Part shown: piece by piece, positions 1 to 7,287 of the stretch
Layout of the letters: each line of letters opens with the position of its first letter
How positions within the stretch are numbered: the first letter of the stretch is position 1
Assembly: GCA_049699975.1 (NCBI GenBank)
Contig: JBNAWB010000020.1
Coordinates: 1 to 30,858, forward strand
Length of the DNA: 30,858 bases
Source of the DNA: CAZAGD01 sp049699975
GTDB taxonomy: Bacteria > Desulfobacterota > SM23-61
Direction: 5' to 3'
Made by a program: the position numbers and the translations under genes
The notes under the pieces: model-generated
What the model was told of the DNA's origin: nothing
Databases searched by the model: none
What the model saw: only the letters and a program-made list of their open reading frames with translations

Positions 1-309
1 TTCTTCTAAGGTTATCTCCGTTAAAAACCCCAACCCCCCTAAATTGACCCCTAAGATAGGAACATCTTTGCCGGCCACATCGCGCACAGCACTAAGAAGT
101 GTTCCATCTCCCCCTAAAACTATGAGGAAGTCAACTAAACGTCCCATATCTGCCCGGGAACAAGCAAACGATTTATTTATAAGACCAGCTACTTGCTCAT
201 CTAAAAAGACTTGGATGTGCCTCTGATTGAACCAAGTAGTAAGCTCTTTGGCTAACTCAATAGCTTCGGTTTTATTAGGTTTTAAAATAATGCCTACGCG
301 TTTGTTCAT
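1..309 (-). CDS. nadK: NAD kinase, N-terminal part (cut by window edge)
   Basis: ATP-dependent phosphorylation of NAD to NADP in the cytoplasm. The 103 visible residues start MNKRVGIILKPNKTEAIELA. They carry the family's GGDGTLL signature (about residues 66-72), with the catalytic Asp, followed by GVNLGGLGFLTE, the second conserved block of NAD kinases. The family is usually near 290 residues, so roughly two thirds lies off the left edge. The ATG at 307-309 is preceded by a GAGGAG-like ribosome binding site (reading CCGAGGAGATTTT then ATG). The gene is divergent from rarA. Motif recognition is direct and the identity is secure. Confidence 0.95.
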   Translation of the reverse strand, partial: MNKRVGIILKPNKTEAIELAKELTTWFNQRHIQVFLDEQVAGLINKSFACSRADMGRLVDFLIVLGGDGTLLSAVRDVAGKDVPILGVNLGGLGFLTEITLEE

Positions 310-485
310 AAAATCTCCTCGGCAGCTGGTAAGTTGTCTATAAAGTTTTCCTTTAGCTATTAAAAGCGTTTTTAACATAAAAGAAGCCCCCTGTCTATAA
401 TTAAAAATAAAGGTCATCCGCTATCTAATGCCCCACGAATTCTAAATCTCTTTAATCTCTAATCCATTACTGAGAAGGGGGAGAT

Positions 486-515
486 CCAGAGGCAGGCCTG
501 AGGCAGGCCTGCGCC
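486..515. repeat. GGCAGGCCTG palindromic repeat, tandem copy
   Basis: The core GGCAGGCCTG occurs twice in tandem, 11 bases apart, and AGGCCT is self-complementary. CCAGAGGCAGGCCTGAG (486-502) matches the complement of 13445-13461 base for base. A shorter match (CCAGAGGCAGGC) lies near 13282. A related CCGCCAGAGGCGGATCCGCC sits inside the IS remnant at 30463-30492. This is a dispersed short palindromic family. Confidence 0.6.
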
Positions 516-565
516 ATATTAAGCTATTTTCCAAAACATTGATGGACGGTGAGGTGCCAAATAGA

Positions 566-594
566 TTGAAGAGAAAAAGAGAATATGCTAATTT
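566..594 (+). promoter_or_regulatory. Possible sigma-70 promoter for rarA
   Basis: TTGAAG (566-571) and TAATTT (589-594) are separated by 17 bases, about 27 bases before the rarA start. Both hexamers match the consensus only partly and the region is AT-rich, so chance is a real alternative. Confidence 0.28.
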
Positions 595-621
595 AAATTA
601 AAAAAATTAAAAAATATCTGT

Positions 622-1950
622 ATGAATCTTTTTAAAAGCGGCGCAGAAGAAAAAAATAAATTTGTTCCCTTAGCCGACCGAATCCGGCCTCGGAGCTTAG
701 CAGAATTCGTGGGCCAGGAGCATCTTTTAGGACCAGGAAAGTTTCTCAGGGCCATCGTGGAAAAAGGCCATCTCCCTTCTTTGATCTTCTGGGGCCCGCC
801 CGGAACCGGCAAGACCACCTTAGCCCATATCATTGCCCAAGCTACTAATTCTCACTTTGTGGCTTTTTCGGCCGTTCTTTCGGGCGTCAAAGAAATCCGC
901 CAGGTAATAAAAGAAGCCGAAGAGATGAAGAGCCAGGGGCGGCGCACTATTCTTTTTATTGACGAAATTCACCGTTTCAACAAAGCCCAGCAAGATGCTT
1001 TCCTCCCTCACGTAGAGAGAGGAAATCTAATTTTGTTTGGAGCCACCACTGAAAATCCTTCTTTTGAAGTGAATTCTGCTCTCCTTTCCCGCTGCCGAGT
1101 GCTTACGCTAAGATTATTAACCCCAGAAGAAATATCTTTAATTCTGCAGCGCGCCCTTCATGACCGAGAAAGAGGTTTAGGAAATTTAAAAGCTCGGCTA
1201 ACTCCCGAGGCGCTAAATTATCTCGCTGAAATGGCTCACGGAGATGCTCGGGTAGCCCTCAATGCCTTAGAAATGGCTGTTTTGACTACTCCACCGAACG
1301 TAGAGGGGGAAAGGATTATTAACCTCCCCACGATTTCGGAAGCGTTACAGCGGAAAGCTCTGCTCTATGATCGTGACGGCGAGGAGCATTATAATATTAT
1401 CTCCGCTTTTCATAAGAGCCTGCGGGGAAGCGATCCCGATGCTGCCCTTTATTGGCTGGCGCGCATGCTGCAGGCCGGAGAAGATCCTTTTTATGTAGCC
1501 CGGCGCCTGGTGCGGTTTGCTGCTGAAGATATCGGCTTAGCTGATCCCTGGGCTCTGATTATTGCTTTGCAGGCCATGGAAGCCTTTCATTTCTTGGGAC
1601 ATCCCGAAGGGGAATTAGCCCTGGCTGAAGCAGCGGTTTATTTAGCCACTGCCCCCAAGAGTAATGCCCTTTATCGGGCCTACGGAAAAGCTTGCGCCGA
1701 CGTGGAAGAAAAAGGGGCTTTGCCTGTCCCGCTCCATATCCGCAATGCCCCCACTAAGCTTATGGCTGAATTAGGATATGGTCGAGGATATAAATACGCT
1801 CATGATTACGAAGATGCCTTTGTGGAACAAGAATATTTCCCGACGGAGCTTGGCCCCAGAATTTATTATGAACCAACAGATAGAGGGTTAGAAAAGACTA
1901 TTGCTCAAAGGTTAGAAGTTTGGCGAAAAAAATTGCTGCGTCATAAATAA
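622..1950 (+). CDS. rarA: Replication-associated recombination protein A (RarA/MgsA AAA+ ATPase)
   Basis: AAA+ ATPase of the clamp-loader-related RarA/Mgs1/WRNIP1 family, acting at stalled replication forks and single-stranded DNA gaps. The 442-residue protein has the family's usual length. It shows Walker A GPPGTGKT (58-65), Walker B ILFIDEIHRFNK (109-120), sensor-1 GATTENPSFEVNSALLSRC (139-157) with the expected Arg finger region, and the C-terminal tetramerisation half (RFAAEDIGLADP, then NAPTKLMAELGYGRGYKYAHD). The start is the first ATG. Its ribosome binding site is weak, with only A-rich sequence upstream. The gene is followed after 46 bases by the bS22-like gene, which has its own strong SD. 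Identity is very secure. Confidence 0.96.
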   Translation: MNLFKSGAEEKNKFVPLADRIRPRSLAEFVGQEHLLGPGKFLRAIVEKGHLPSLIFWGPPGTGKTTLAHIIAQATNSHFVAFSAVLSGVKEIRQVIKEAEEMKSQGRRTILFIDEIHRFNKAQQDAFLPHVERGNLILFGATTENPSFEVNSALLSRCRVLTLRLLTPEEISLILQRALHDRERGLGNLKARLTPEALNYLAEMAHGDARVALNALEMAVLTTPPNVEGERIINLPTISEALQRKALLYDRDGEEHYNIISAFHKSLRGSDPDAALYWLARMLQAGEDPFYVARRLVRFAAEDIGLADPWALIIALQAMEAFHFLGHPEGELALAEAAVYLATAPKSNALYRAYGKACADVEEKGALPVPLHIRNAPTKLMAELGYGRGYKYAHDYEDAFVEQEYFPTELGPRIYYEPTDRGLEKTIAQRLEVWRKKLLRHK

Positions 1951-1996
1951 AATTTATGTTCAAAAATGGAAAAAATTTTTAATAAAGGAGTTTTTT

Positions 1997-2095
1997 ATGG
2001 GAAGCGTTATTAAGAAAAGAAGAAAAAAAATATCCAAACATAAACATCGCAAACTCTTGAAGAAGACGCGCATTCAACGGCGCAAGCGAAAATAG
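1997..2095 (+). CDS. Small basic ribosomal protein, bS22/mS38 type (AURKAIP1/COX24 domain)
   Basis: A 32-residue protein made almost entirely of Lys, Arg and His: it starts MGSVIKKRRKKISKHKHRKL and ends in KTRIQRRKRK. This pattern (MGSVIKKRRKR.. KKKHRKLL..TR.QRR) is that of the AURKAIP1/COX24-domain family. The mycobacterial member was found in 70S structures as bS22, and mS38 is the mitochondrial relative; both bind small-subunit rRNA near the decoding region. AAAGGAG at 1984-1990 is a strong SD six bases before the ATG. The gene lies 46 bases after rarA and 19 bases short of the convergent ihfB. At under 40 residues it is easily missed. The family match is by remembered sequence pattern, not a search. 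Confidence 0.85.
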   Translation: MGSVIKKRRKKISKHKHRKLLKKTRIQRRKRK

Positions 2096-2114
2096 GGAAA
2101 TAGGCCACTTATTT

Positions 2115-2405
2115 CTAACTCGCCGAAGGCTTGTCCACTCTTTCTTTTAGCTCTTTCCCTACTTTGAAAAATGGAAGTTTTTTGGGCAAGACTTCAACTT
2201 TAGCTCCTGTCCGCGGGTTGCGGCCTTGGTAAGCCTGATAAGATCGGACTGTAAAATTGCCAAACCCGCGGATCTCAATTCTTTCTCCTCTGGCCAAAGC
2301 TTCCGCCATCGAGGAAAAAATGGTATTCACAATTGTCTTCGCTTCTTGTTGTCCAAGATTATTTGATCTTTCCATCAGCTTCTGAATGAGTTGAAACTTA
2401 GTCAT
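2115..2405 (-). CDS. ihfB: HU/IHF family DNA-bending protein, IHF-beta-like
   Basis: A 96-residue nucleoid protein that bends DNA as a dimer. The N-terminal dimerisation helices (MTKFQLIQKLMERSNNLGQQ) are followed by GERIEIRGFGNFTVR and the DNA-binding arm GRNPRTGAKVEV with its intercalating Pro. It ends LPFFKVGKELKERV. The GERIEIRGFG block, GRNP.TG.KVE and the P.FK.GKEL..R tail match IhfB more closely than HU or IhfA, though separation from HU by eye is not absolute. AAGGAG precedes the ATG at a spacing of about nine. A sigma-70-like promoter is visible upstream at 2448-2476. The gene is convergent with the bS22-like gene, with 19 bases between stops. Confidence 0.88.
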   Translation of the reverse strand: MTKFQLIQKLMERSNNLGQQEAKTIVNTIFSSMAEALARGERIEIRGFGNFTVRSYQAYQGRNPRTGAKVEVLPKKLPFFKVGKELKERVDKPSAS

Positions 2406-2447
2406 CGCCCCATTCTCCTTAAAAATTGTTTAATTTCTTTAAGTTAA

Positions 2448-2476
2448 TATATAGCATGAGCTATTTTTCTATGCAA
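2448..2476 (-). promoter_or_regulatory. Sigma-70-type promoter for ihfB
   Basis: On the minus strand TTGCAT (2471-2476) and TATATA (2448-2453) are separated by exactly 17 bases, and the -10 lies about 42 bases before the ihfB start. Four of six and five of six positions match consensus, with the right spacing and placement. Confidence 0.55.
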
Positions 2477-2506
2477 ACTTAAAATTATCAGGAGCGTTAT
2501 TTTAAC

Positions 2507-2758
2507 TTAGCCAAAAGGGGACTCGTAACCTTCCTTCTTTACCGCTTCCGACATTAGCTCGCGACGTTTTTTTTCTAATTCTCTTATTTGGATATTAATT
2601 ACTTCTATTTTCTTGTCAATTTGATCAATGGCTTCTTCTTTGTCTCTCAATTCCTTATCCCCCCGACAGGGTTGCAATCGCAACGCTGACTTCTCTTTCT
2701 GCAAATTCTCTAATTCTTTTTGCAGTTCTTTGATTTCTTTTTCTATTTGCTTCACCAT
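2507..2758 (-). CDS. Small coiled-coil protein of unknown function
   Basis: An 83-residue charged protein. After MVKQIEKEIKELQKELENLQ, nearly the whole chain is Lys/Glu heptads that predict two long helices (about 2-30 and 38-70) around a short break with RLQPCRGDKE. No known catalytic motif is visible. I place the start at the ATG ending at 2758, because GGGTGA lies a few bases upstream of it; an ATG 15 bases further upstream (2773) is also in frame but has no SD. The gene is in the same direction as ihfB and upstream of it. The break residues have the look of a short palindrome that could be a repeat insertion (CCCCGACAGGGTTGC in the DNA). Coding is likely but function is not inferable. Confidence 0.55.
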   Translation of the reverse strand: MVKQIEKEIKELQKELENLQKEKSALRLQPCRGDKELRDKEEAIDQIDKKIEVINIQIRELEKKRRELMSEAVKKEGYESPFG

Positions 2759-2826
2759 AATTAAATCACCCATTAAATTTTATATTATTAATGAAAGCAA
2801 ATTATATTTTACACCAGAAATTATGA

Positions 2827-2901
2827 GTCATTGCGATGTCCCCGCACTTGAAGCGGGGGACGAAGGTCGGTGCGACCCACGCCCTTCGGGCTCGCCATGA
2901 C
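2827..2901. repeat. GTCATTGCG...CGCCATGAC palindromic repeat
   Basis: The element begins GTCATTGCG and ends CGCCATGAC, which are near-complementary ends. An inner hairpin, TCCCCGC-acttgaa-GCGGGGA, lies within it. Its right half (GGTCGGTGCGACCCACGCCC onward) matches the complement of the element at 5493-5548 with few differences. It is one of several copies in the window. Confidence 0.7.
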
Positions 2902-3216
2902 AGCTTCTCTATAAAAAGGAGTAAAACATTTGATGCTCTCCTTAATAACTGTAACTGAGCAATTTTATAAAATTTTTAAAAAGCAAGCAAGATTAAAATT
3001 TCTGGCACTAAAACCCTTCCCTGAAAAGGGAGACTTTTTAATGAGCCCATTTCATTTTCACCTCACCTCGGTACGAGTCGATTTCGACTTTCTCCCCTGG
3101 TCGAGTTTTAGCGACTCCCCCGCTGAGATTGTATCACAACCCCTTTTTGACCATGGCGATAGACCTTGCCCTTGAGGCTGGGGAGCGTGGCTATCTTTTT
3201 ATTTCAAAGCATCACA

Positions 3217-3251
3217 AGATCGCCACGGTCGCTATGCTCCCTCGCGATGAC
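3217..3251. repeat. GTCATCGCGAGGGAGC repeat, second subtype
   Basis: Read on the minus strand this is GTCATCGCGAGGGAGC followed by ATAGCGACCGTGGCGATCT. It matches 12973-13007 at 33 of 35 positions, about 9.8 kb away and in opposite orientation. The ends (GTCATCGC / GCGATCT) make it an imperfect hairpin. Confidence 0.7.
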
Positions 3252-3465
3252 TTTACGACACAATCTCCCAGGTCTAATAACCCCGATCTTCGGTGATGCA
3301 TTACCCTGGACTCTAATCACCTTCTCATCTCTATTTAAGAGAAAGGAAGCTTGATTTTACCCAACTGCCTGACTAAGATTTAAATAATCTCCTAATTATC
3401 GGAAGCTATGCCCAATAATATTTTTTTATTTGGGTTCTCAAATATTAATTTGGCGGGAGGTAAAT

Positions 3466-4260
3466 ATGTCCACTTTACTGTATGAAAAAAAGGGACGGAT
3501 AGTTATTATCACTATTAACCGGCCTGAAGTAAAAAATTGTCTCGACCCCGAAACAGATGAAAAAATGGCTTCGGCCTGGAGAAAATTTAAAGATGACGAC
3601 GAAGCTCTGGTGGCTATTATCACTGGCGCTGGAAATGATTCTTTTTGTTCCGGTGCGGATTTAAAAGCCTGGCCTTCTTTTTTAAAACAAAAAGATGCTC
3701 ATTATCATAGACGCCGAGCTTATGATGGGCCAGGATTTGGAGGAATCACCCGCGGTATAGATATCTTTAAACCTATATTGGCCGCCATTAATGGCTATTG
3801 TTTTGCTGGTGGATTAGAAATCGCCCTCGCCGCCGACTTGCGCATTGCCGCTGAAAATGCCGAGTTTGGCTGCTTAGAAAGGCGCTGGAACGTAGGTCTG
3901 GGCGATGGGGGAACGCAAAGGCTATGGCGAATAATAGGTTTAGGCAGAGCCATGGAATTAATCATTACCGGAAAAAGGATAAACGCCCAAGAAGCATTGG
4001 CTATAGGCTTGGTGAATGAAGTAGTTCCCCAGGGCCTGGCCCTGCCAAGGTGTTTAGAACTGGCGGAAATGATAAGCCAATTTCCTCAAGGAGCTCTGCG
4101 TACAGATAAAGAGGCCCTTCTCCGGGGCATTGGTGAACCTCTAACGGAAGGATTAAGAATTGAAGCTATGCTTTTCAACACGCTCATCGGCACCCATGAT
4201 TTTCATGAAGGTCCGCGAGCTTTTACCGAAAAACGATCTCCTATTTGGAAGAACGATTGA
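3466..4260 (+). CDS. Enoyl-CoA hydratase/isomerase (crotonase) family protein
   Basis: Crotonase-fold enzyme, most simply a hydratase adding water across the double bond of an enoyl-CoA in acid degradation. Of the 264 residues, the oxyanion-hole blocks FCSGADLKAW (about 60-69) and INGYCFAGGLEIALAADLRI (108-127) are present. Both Glu residues used by true hydratases are kept (E118 in AGGLE and E138 in FGCLE), followed by GDGGTQRL. I choose the ATG at 3466 because GGGAGG sits five bases upstream; an in-frame TTG 36 bases earlier has no SD. It stands alone on the plus strand and its substrate cannot be told. Isomerase or other crotonase activity is possible, but the two Glu residues favour hydratase. 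Confidence 0.9.
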   Translation: MSTLLYEKKGRIVIITINRPEVKNCLDPETDEKMASAWRKFKDDDEALVAIITGAGNDSFCSGADLKAWPSFLKQKDAHYHRRRAYDGPGFGGITRGIDIFKPILAAINGYCFAGGLEIALAADLRIAAENAEFGCLERRWNVGLGDGGTQRLWRIIGLGRAMELIITGKRINAQEALAIGLVNEVVPQGLALPRCLELAEMISQFPQGALRTDKEALLRGIGEPLTEGLRIEAMLFNTLIGTHDFHEGPRAFTEKRSPIWKND

Positions 4261-4363
4261 ATGATTTCTGGGATGAGAAAATAAAGCTCATTCCCTTATG
4301 ACTTAGGCATTACAATTTTCGCCAAATTTTACCACCTCAATTGGAGAAGATTCAAAAAGGGAA

Positions 4364-4522
4364 ATGAATAAAATAATAGCCGATCAAATCGAAAATACCT
4401 TGTTAGATAATAAAATTTCAGTTATATTAGCAGTCAAAATGGAGAAGATTGAAGTGGGCAGATGCTTAATTTTTTTTCATTGTCTTAGCCAAAAGAAACC
4501 TTTATTTTTTAAGGGCATCTAA
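4364..4522 (+). CDS. Possible small ORF upstream of and in frame with the sigma factor gene
   Basis: A 52-codon frame starts ATG AAT AAA (MNKIIADQIENTLLDNKISV) and ends with TAA at 4520-4522, three bases before the GTG of the sigma factor and in the same frame. AAGGG lies just before the ATG at a very short spacing. It could be a translated leader, a decayed N-terminal extension, or chance in AT-rich DNA. I do not recognise the sequence. Confidence 0.22.
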   Translation: MNKIIADQIENTLLDNKISVILAVKMEKIEVGRCLIFFHCLSQKKPLFFKGI

Positions 4523-4525
4523 AAA

Positions 4526-5125
4526 GTGGATATTGCAGACCAAATTTTAGTGGAAAAGGCCCAAGCAGGCGATTTTCGGGCCTTCGAAGATTTAGTGAAT
4601 AGGTACGAAGGCAAAGTTTATCGTCTGGCCATGCGCATGCTCAGAAATCAGCAGGATGCGGAAGATGCTCTCCAAGAGACCTTTCTCCAAGTTTATCGGG
4701 GCTTGAAGAATTTTGAAGGGCGCTCAAGTTTTTCTACTTGGCTTTATCGCTTGGCCACAAATGTGTGCCTCATGAAAATACGCCATAGAGGAATAGAACC
4801 TCCGCAATTACTTCCTTTGGAAGAATATCTCCCCCAGCATGAAGAAGGTCAACACCCTCCCCTTCAAGATTGGCCCGACCTGCCCGATGAAATCCTTTTG
4901 AACAAAGAGTCGCGAGAAAAAATGATGGAGGCCTTGGAAAAATTGCCTCCCGAATATAAAGCCGTATTCGTCTTAAGGGATTTAGAAGGCTTATCAAATG
5001 CGCAAACGGCGGAAGCTATGGGCATTTCTGTCCCCGCGGTTAAATCAAGACTACACCGAGCTCGCTTAGCCCTGCGTGGCCTTCTTTCAGCATATTTCGA
5101 AAAGAAAAAAATAAAGGACGGATGA
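4526..5125 (+). CDS. ECF-type sigma-70 family RNA polymerase sigma factor
   Basis: Alternative sigma factor that directs RNA polymerase to stress or envelope-response promoters. In 199 residues it has region 2 (LVNRYEGKVYRLAMRMLRNQ, then DAEDALQETFLQVYRGLKNF and FSTWLYRLATNVCLMKIR, about 24-89) and region 4 (LPPEYKAVFVLRDLEGLSNA, then the helix-turn-helix AEAMGISVPAVKSRLHRAR, about 139-182), with no region 1 or 3. The start is a GTG, with AAGGG at 4511-4515 about ten bases upstream. The zinc-finger anti-sigma gene follows after 24 bases, the usual cognate pair. Self-regulation is typical for such pairs, but I see no convincing AAC-type ECF promoter upstream. Confidence 0.93.
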   Translation: MDIADQILVEKAQAGDFRAFEDLVNRYEGKVYRLAMRMLRNQQDAEDALQETFLQVYRGLKNFEGRSSFSTWLYRLATNVCLMKIRHRGIEPPQLLPLEEYLPQHEEGQHPPLQDWPDLPDEILLNKESREKMMEALEKLPPEYKAVFVLRDLEGLSNAQTAEAMGISVPAVKSRLHRARLALRGLLSAYFEKKKIKDG

Positions 5126-5149
5126 CAATCCCTTAAAAAGGGGGAAACG

Positions 5150-5380
5150 ATGAATTGCCGCGAAATATTGGAAAAACTTTCGGATTATATAGATGGCGAA
5201 CTCGACCCCAAACTTTGCCAAGATCTGGAAAAGCATATGGAGGATTGCCACCCTTGTTTAATCTTCGTGAATACTTTTAAGAAGACTCTTACCCTATATA
5301 AATTTGCCTGTTGCGAACCTTTACCCAAAGAAGTTCATCTCCGCCTCCACGACTATCTAAAGAAGAAGTGCCAGGAATAA
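5150..5380 (+). CDS. Zinc-finger (ZAS/zf-HC2) anti-sigma factor, soluble
   Basis: Cognate inhibitor of the preceding sigma factor. The 76 residues match the zf-HC2 pattern: C3, LSDYIDGEL (10-18), then H29-x3-C33-x2-C36 for zinc. Many ZAS proteins bind ECF sigma factors and release them on redox or other signals. Unlike membrane-bound anti-sigmas this one has no transmembrane segment and stops soon after the zinc domain, so sensing should be cytoplasmic. Extra Cys residues (C55, C56 and C74) lie outside the motif. A GGGGG tract precedes the ATG at a spacing of about five. Pairing with the sigma factor rests on adjacency and family habit. Confidence 0.88.
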   Translation: MNCREILEKLSDYIDGELDPKLCQDLEKHMEDCHPCLIFVNTFKKTLTLYKFACCEPLPKEVHLRLHDYLKKKCQE

Positions 5381-5492
5381 AAAATCCCCTTAAATTGCCA
5401 CCAGCATCTTAATCCAAATAAATTATTTCTTCCTTCCCTCCTCCCTTCCCCCTTATTATATTAATGAGCGCATTAAACATTTTTCATGCTTT

Positions 5493-5548
5493 GTCATGGC
5501 GAGCCCGAAGGGCGTGGGTCGCATCGACCTACGCTCCCCCGCGATGAC
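5493..5548. repeat. GTCATGGCGAGCCCGAAGGGC palindromic repeat
   Basis: It begins GTCATGGCGAGCCCGAAGGG and ends CCCCGCGATGAC, so its ends are near-complementary. It matches the complement of the right half of the element at 2827-2901, including GCGTGGGTCGCA(C/T)CGACC. It sits in the 275-base gap between the anti-sigma gene and thrC, which otherwise holds nothing I can name. Confidence 0.7.
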
Positions 5549-5655
5549 CTTAAAAAATAACCTTGCTGATTTAATAAATCCACCTTTCAGTGCGGGATTA
5601 TAGCAAGATTCTTAATTGAGTTGTCATAAATAAAGAGATATGTTAATTTTTTTCT

Positions 5656-7161
5656 ATGAATTATATTAGCACGCGGGGATGGGCTGCAAAAAAGCCAGCT
5701 AAAAAAGTAATCATTCAAGGTTTGGCCGAAGATGGTGGGCTTTATGTGCCCGTTACCTTTCCGCGAATTGCTGTCAATTCTTTCCCTGGGCAAAGGCAAC
5801 CTAGCTCTTATGCTTCGCAAGCAGCTCTAATCTTAAAGTCTTTTCTCTCTGATTTCTCAGAACCTGAGCTTAATTCTGCTTGCCACGAGGCTTATGGAGG
5901 AAAATTTGATCATGAGGCCATTGTCCCCCTAAAAGTTTTAGATAAAGAGACAGCGGTTTTAGAACTATGGCACGGCCCAACATTAGCTTTTAAAGATTTG
6001 GCTCTCCAATTAATGCCTCGTCTTCTCTCTTTAGCTCTAAAAGAAGAGGACGAAAGGTATGAATTAGTGATTTTAGTGGCCACTTCGGGCGATACCGGCA
6101 AAGCGGCCTTAGAAGGATTTGCTGACGTTCCGGGCATCCGCATCTTTGTTTTTTACCCCCATGCCGGAGTAAGTGAAATTCAACGCTTACAAATGGTGAC
6201 CCAACGTGGCCAAAACGTGGGCGTGTGTGCCGTATGGGGAAATTTTGATGATGCCCAGAAGGGAGTAAAGCAAATTTTTGCTGATGCCCAAATCAATAAA
6301 GAACTGCAAAAAATTAATTTTCGTCTTTCTTCGGCCAATTCCATCAATTGGGGCAGACTCGCCCCGCAGATAGTTTATTATTTCACGGGCTACCACCAGA
6401 TGGTGGAAGCTGGTTTAATTAATTTAGGTGACCCGATTCTCATTTGCGTGCCCACCGGCAACTTTGGAAACATCTTAGCGGCCTATTATGCCCAGCAATG
6501 CGGCCTGCCCGTCTCAAAGTTAATATGTGCTTCTAACCGAAATAAAGTGCTCACTGACTTCATTCGCTGGGGAATCTATGACCGGCGGCGGGAGTTTTAT
6601 CGTACCGAATCGCCTTCCATGGACATTTTAATCTCTTCTAATTTAGAGCGTCTTTTATTTGAACTGAGTGGCCGAAACCCAGAATTTGTCCGCACTTGGA
6701 TTAATGATTTGGAAGTAAAAGGTTGGTACCGCCTTCCAGACGAAAAAATTTTCCATTTGCAATCCTGGTTTTACGGTGGGTTTGCTGATCGCCAAGCAAC
6801 CCTGCAAGCTATCCAGGAAGTATTTAACCATCATGGCTACTTGATTGACCCGCATACCGCCGTAGGATATCACGTGCTCTGCAAATATCGCGCAGAAACC
6901 GGCAATGGAACTCCGGCTCTCCTTGCGGCCACAGCCAGCCCTTTTAAATTTAATGTGCCGGTCTTAGAAGCCTTAGGGAGAGAGACAAAGGATAAAGACG
7001 AATTCTCCATGCTCCGTGAATTATCGGCTTTATCCGGACAACCAATCCCTTGCCAATTGGCGGAGTTACAGAGTCTGCCGGAAATTCATAAAAATGTCTG
7101 CCGAAAGGAGGAGATGGCCGCGGTAATTATGCGTTTCTTAAAAAAAGTTGATGCCGGGTAA
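5656..7161 (+). CDS. thrC: Threonine synthase
   Basis: PLP enzyme converting O-phosphohomoserine to threonine, the last step of threonine synthesis. The 501-residue length fits the longer ThrC class found in E. coli and yeast. It starts MNYISTRG, typical of that class, with EDGGLYVP soon after. The PLP Lys is K113 in HGPTLAFKDLALQ. VATSGDTGKAALEGF and the phosphate-binding loop VPTGNFGNILAAYYA follow. The first ATG is used; the SD is poor. It is not clearly in an operon: the CoA-transferase gene begins 126 bases on with its own strong SD. Identity is secure. Confidence 0.95.
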   Translation: MNYISTRGWAAKKPAKKVIIQGLAEDGGLYVPVTFPRIAVNSFPGQRQPSSYASQAALILKSFLSDFSEPELNSACHEAYGGKFDHEAIVPLKVLDKETAVLELWHGPTLAFKDLALQLMPRLLSLALKEEDERYELVILVATSGDTGKAALEGFADVPGIRIFVFYPHAGVSEIQRLQMVTQRGQNVGVCAVWGNFDDAQKGVKQIFADAQINKELQKINFRLSSANSINWGRLAPQIVYYFTGYHQMVEAGLINLGDPILICVPTGNFGNILAAYYAQQCGLPVSKLICASNRNKVLTDFIRWGIYDRRREFYRTESPSMDILISSNLERLLFELSGRNPEFVRTWINDLEVKGWYRLPDEKIFHLQSWFYGGFADRQATLQAIQEVFNHHGYLIDPHTAVGYHVLCKYRAETGNGTPALLAATASPFKFNVPVLEALGRETKDKDEFSMLRELSALSGQPIPCQLAELQSLPEIHKNVCRKEEMAAVIMRFLKKVDAG

Positions 7162-7287
7162 GAAGCAGTCCTCCAATCGGGCCACGTTTTATGGGTCGTT
7201 TCTGAAACAAATGGTCAATTTCCCCAGATTAGGCATGACAATTTTTTAAAGAAACAAGAAACATTTATTGGACAGGAGGTTTTAAAG

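Larger units (their letters stand above)
310..621. other. Divergent intergenic region nadK/rarA with a palindromic repeat
   Basis: This stretch of about 312 bases lies between two divergent genes, so promoters for both should be here. It holds no gene-like reading frame. Positions 486-515 carry a tandem palindromic motif built on GGCAGGCCTG. Seventeen bases of it (486-502) recur exactly in inverted orientation at 13445-13461. The remainder is AT-rich near rarA. Confidence 0.7.
2759..3465. other. Gene-free region with degenerate repeats
   Basis: About 700 bases between the coiled-coil gene and the enoyl-CoA hydratase. Open frames here (around 2930-3175 and 3166-3354) translate repeat DNA and have no start signals or family features. 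Two repeat copies are clear (2827-2901 and 3217-3251). The part between, about 3060-3125, has short inverted motifs such as GTCGATTTCGAC and looks like older, decayed copies. The last 100 bases are AT-rich and probably hold the hydratase promoter, which I could not pin down. Confidence 0.6.

Noticed and set aside
2930..3175. 81-residue plus-strand frame before the enoyl-CoA hydratase
   Set aside because: It runs through decayed repeats, has no ribosome binding site and has unlikely composition.
4303..7245. A 17-base phrase TTAGGCAT(T/G)ACAATTTT at 4303-4319 and 7229-7245
   Set aside because: Two copies with one mismatch in AT-rich intergenic DNA. It fits neither a sigma-54 nor a sigma-70 promoter and has no symmetry, so it is too weak to call a regulatory site.
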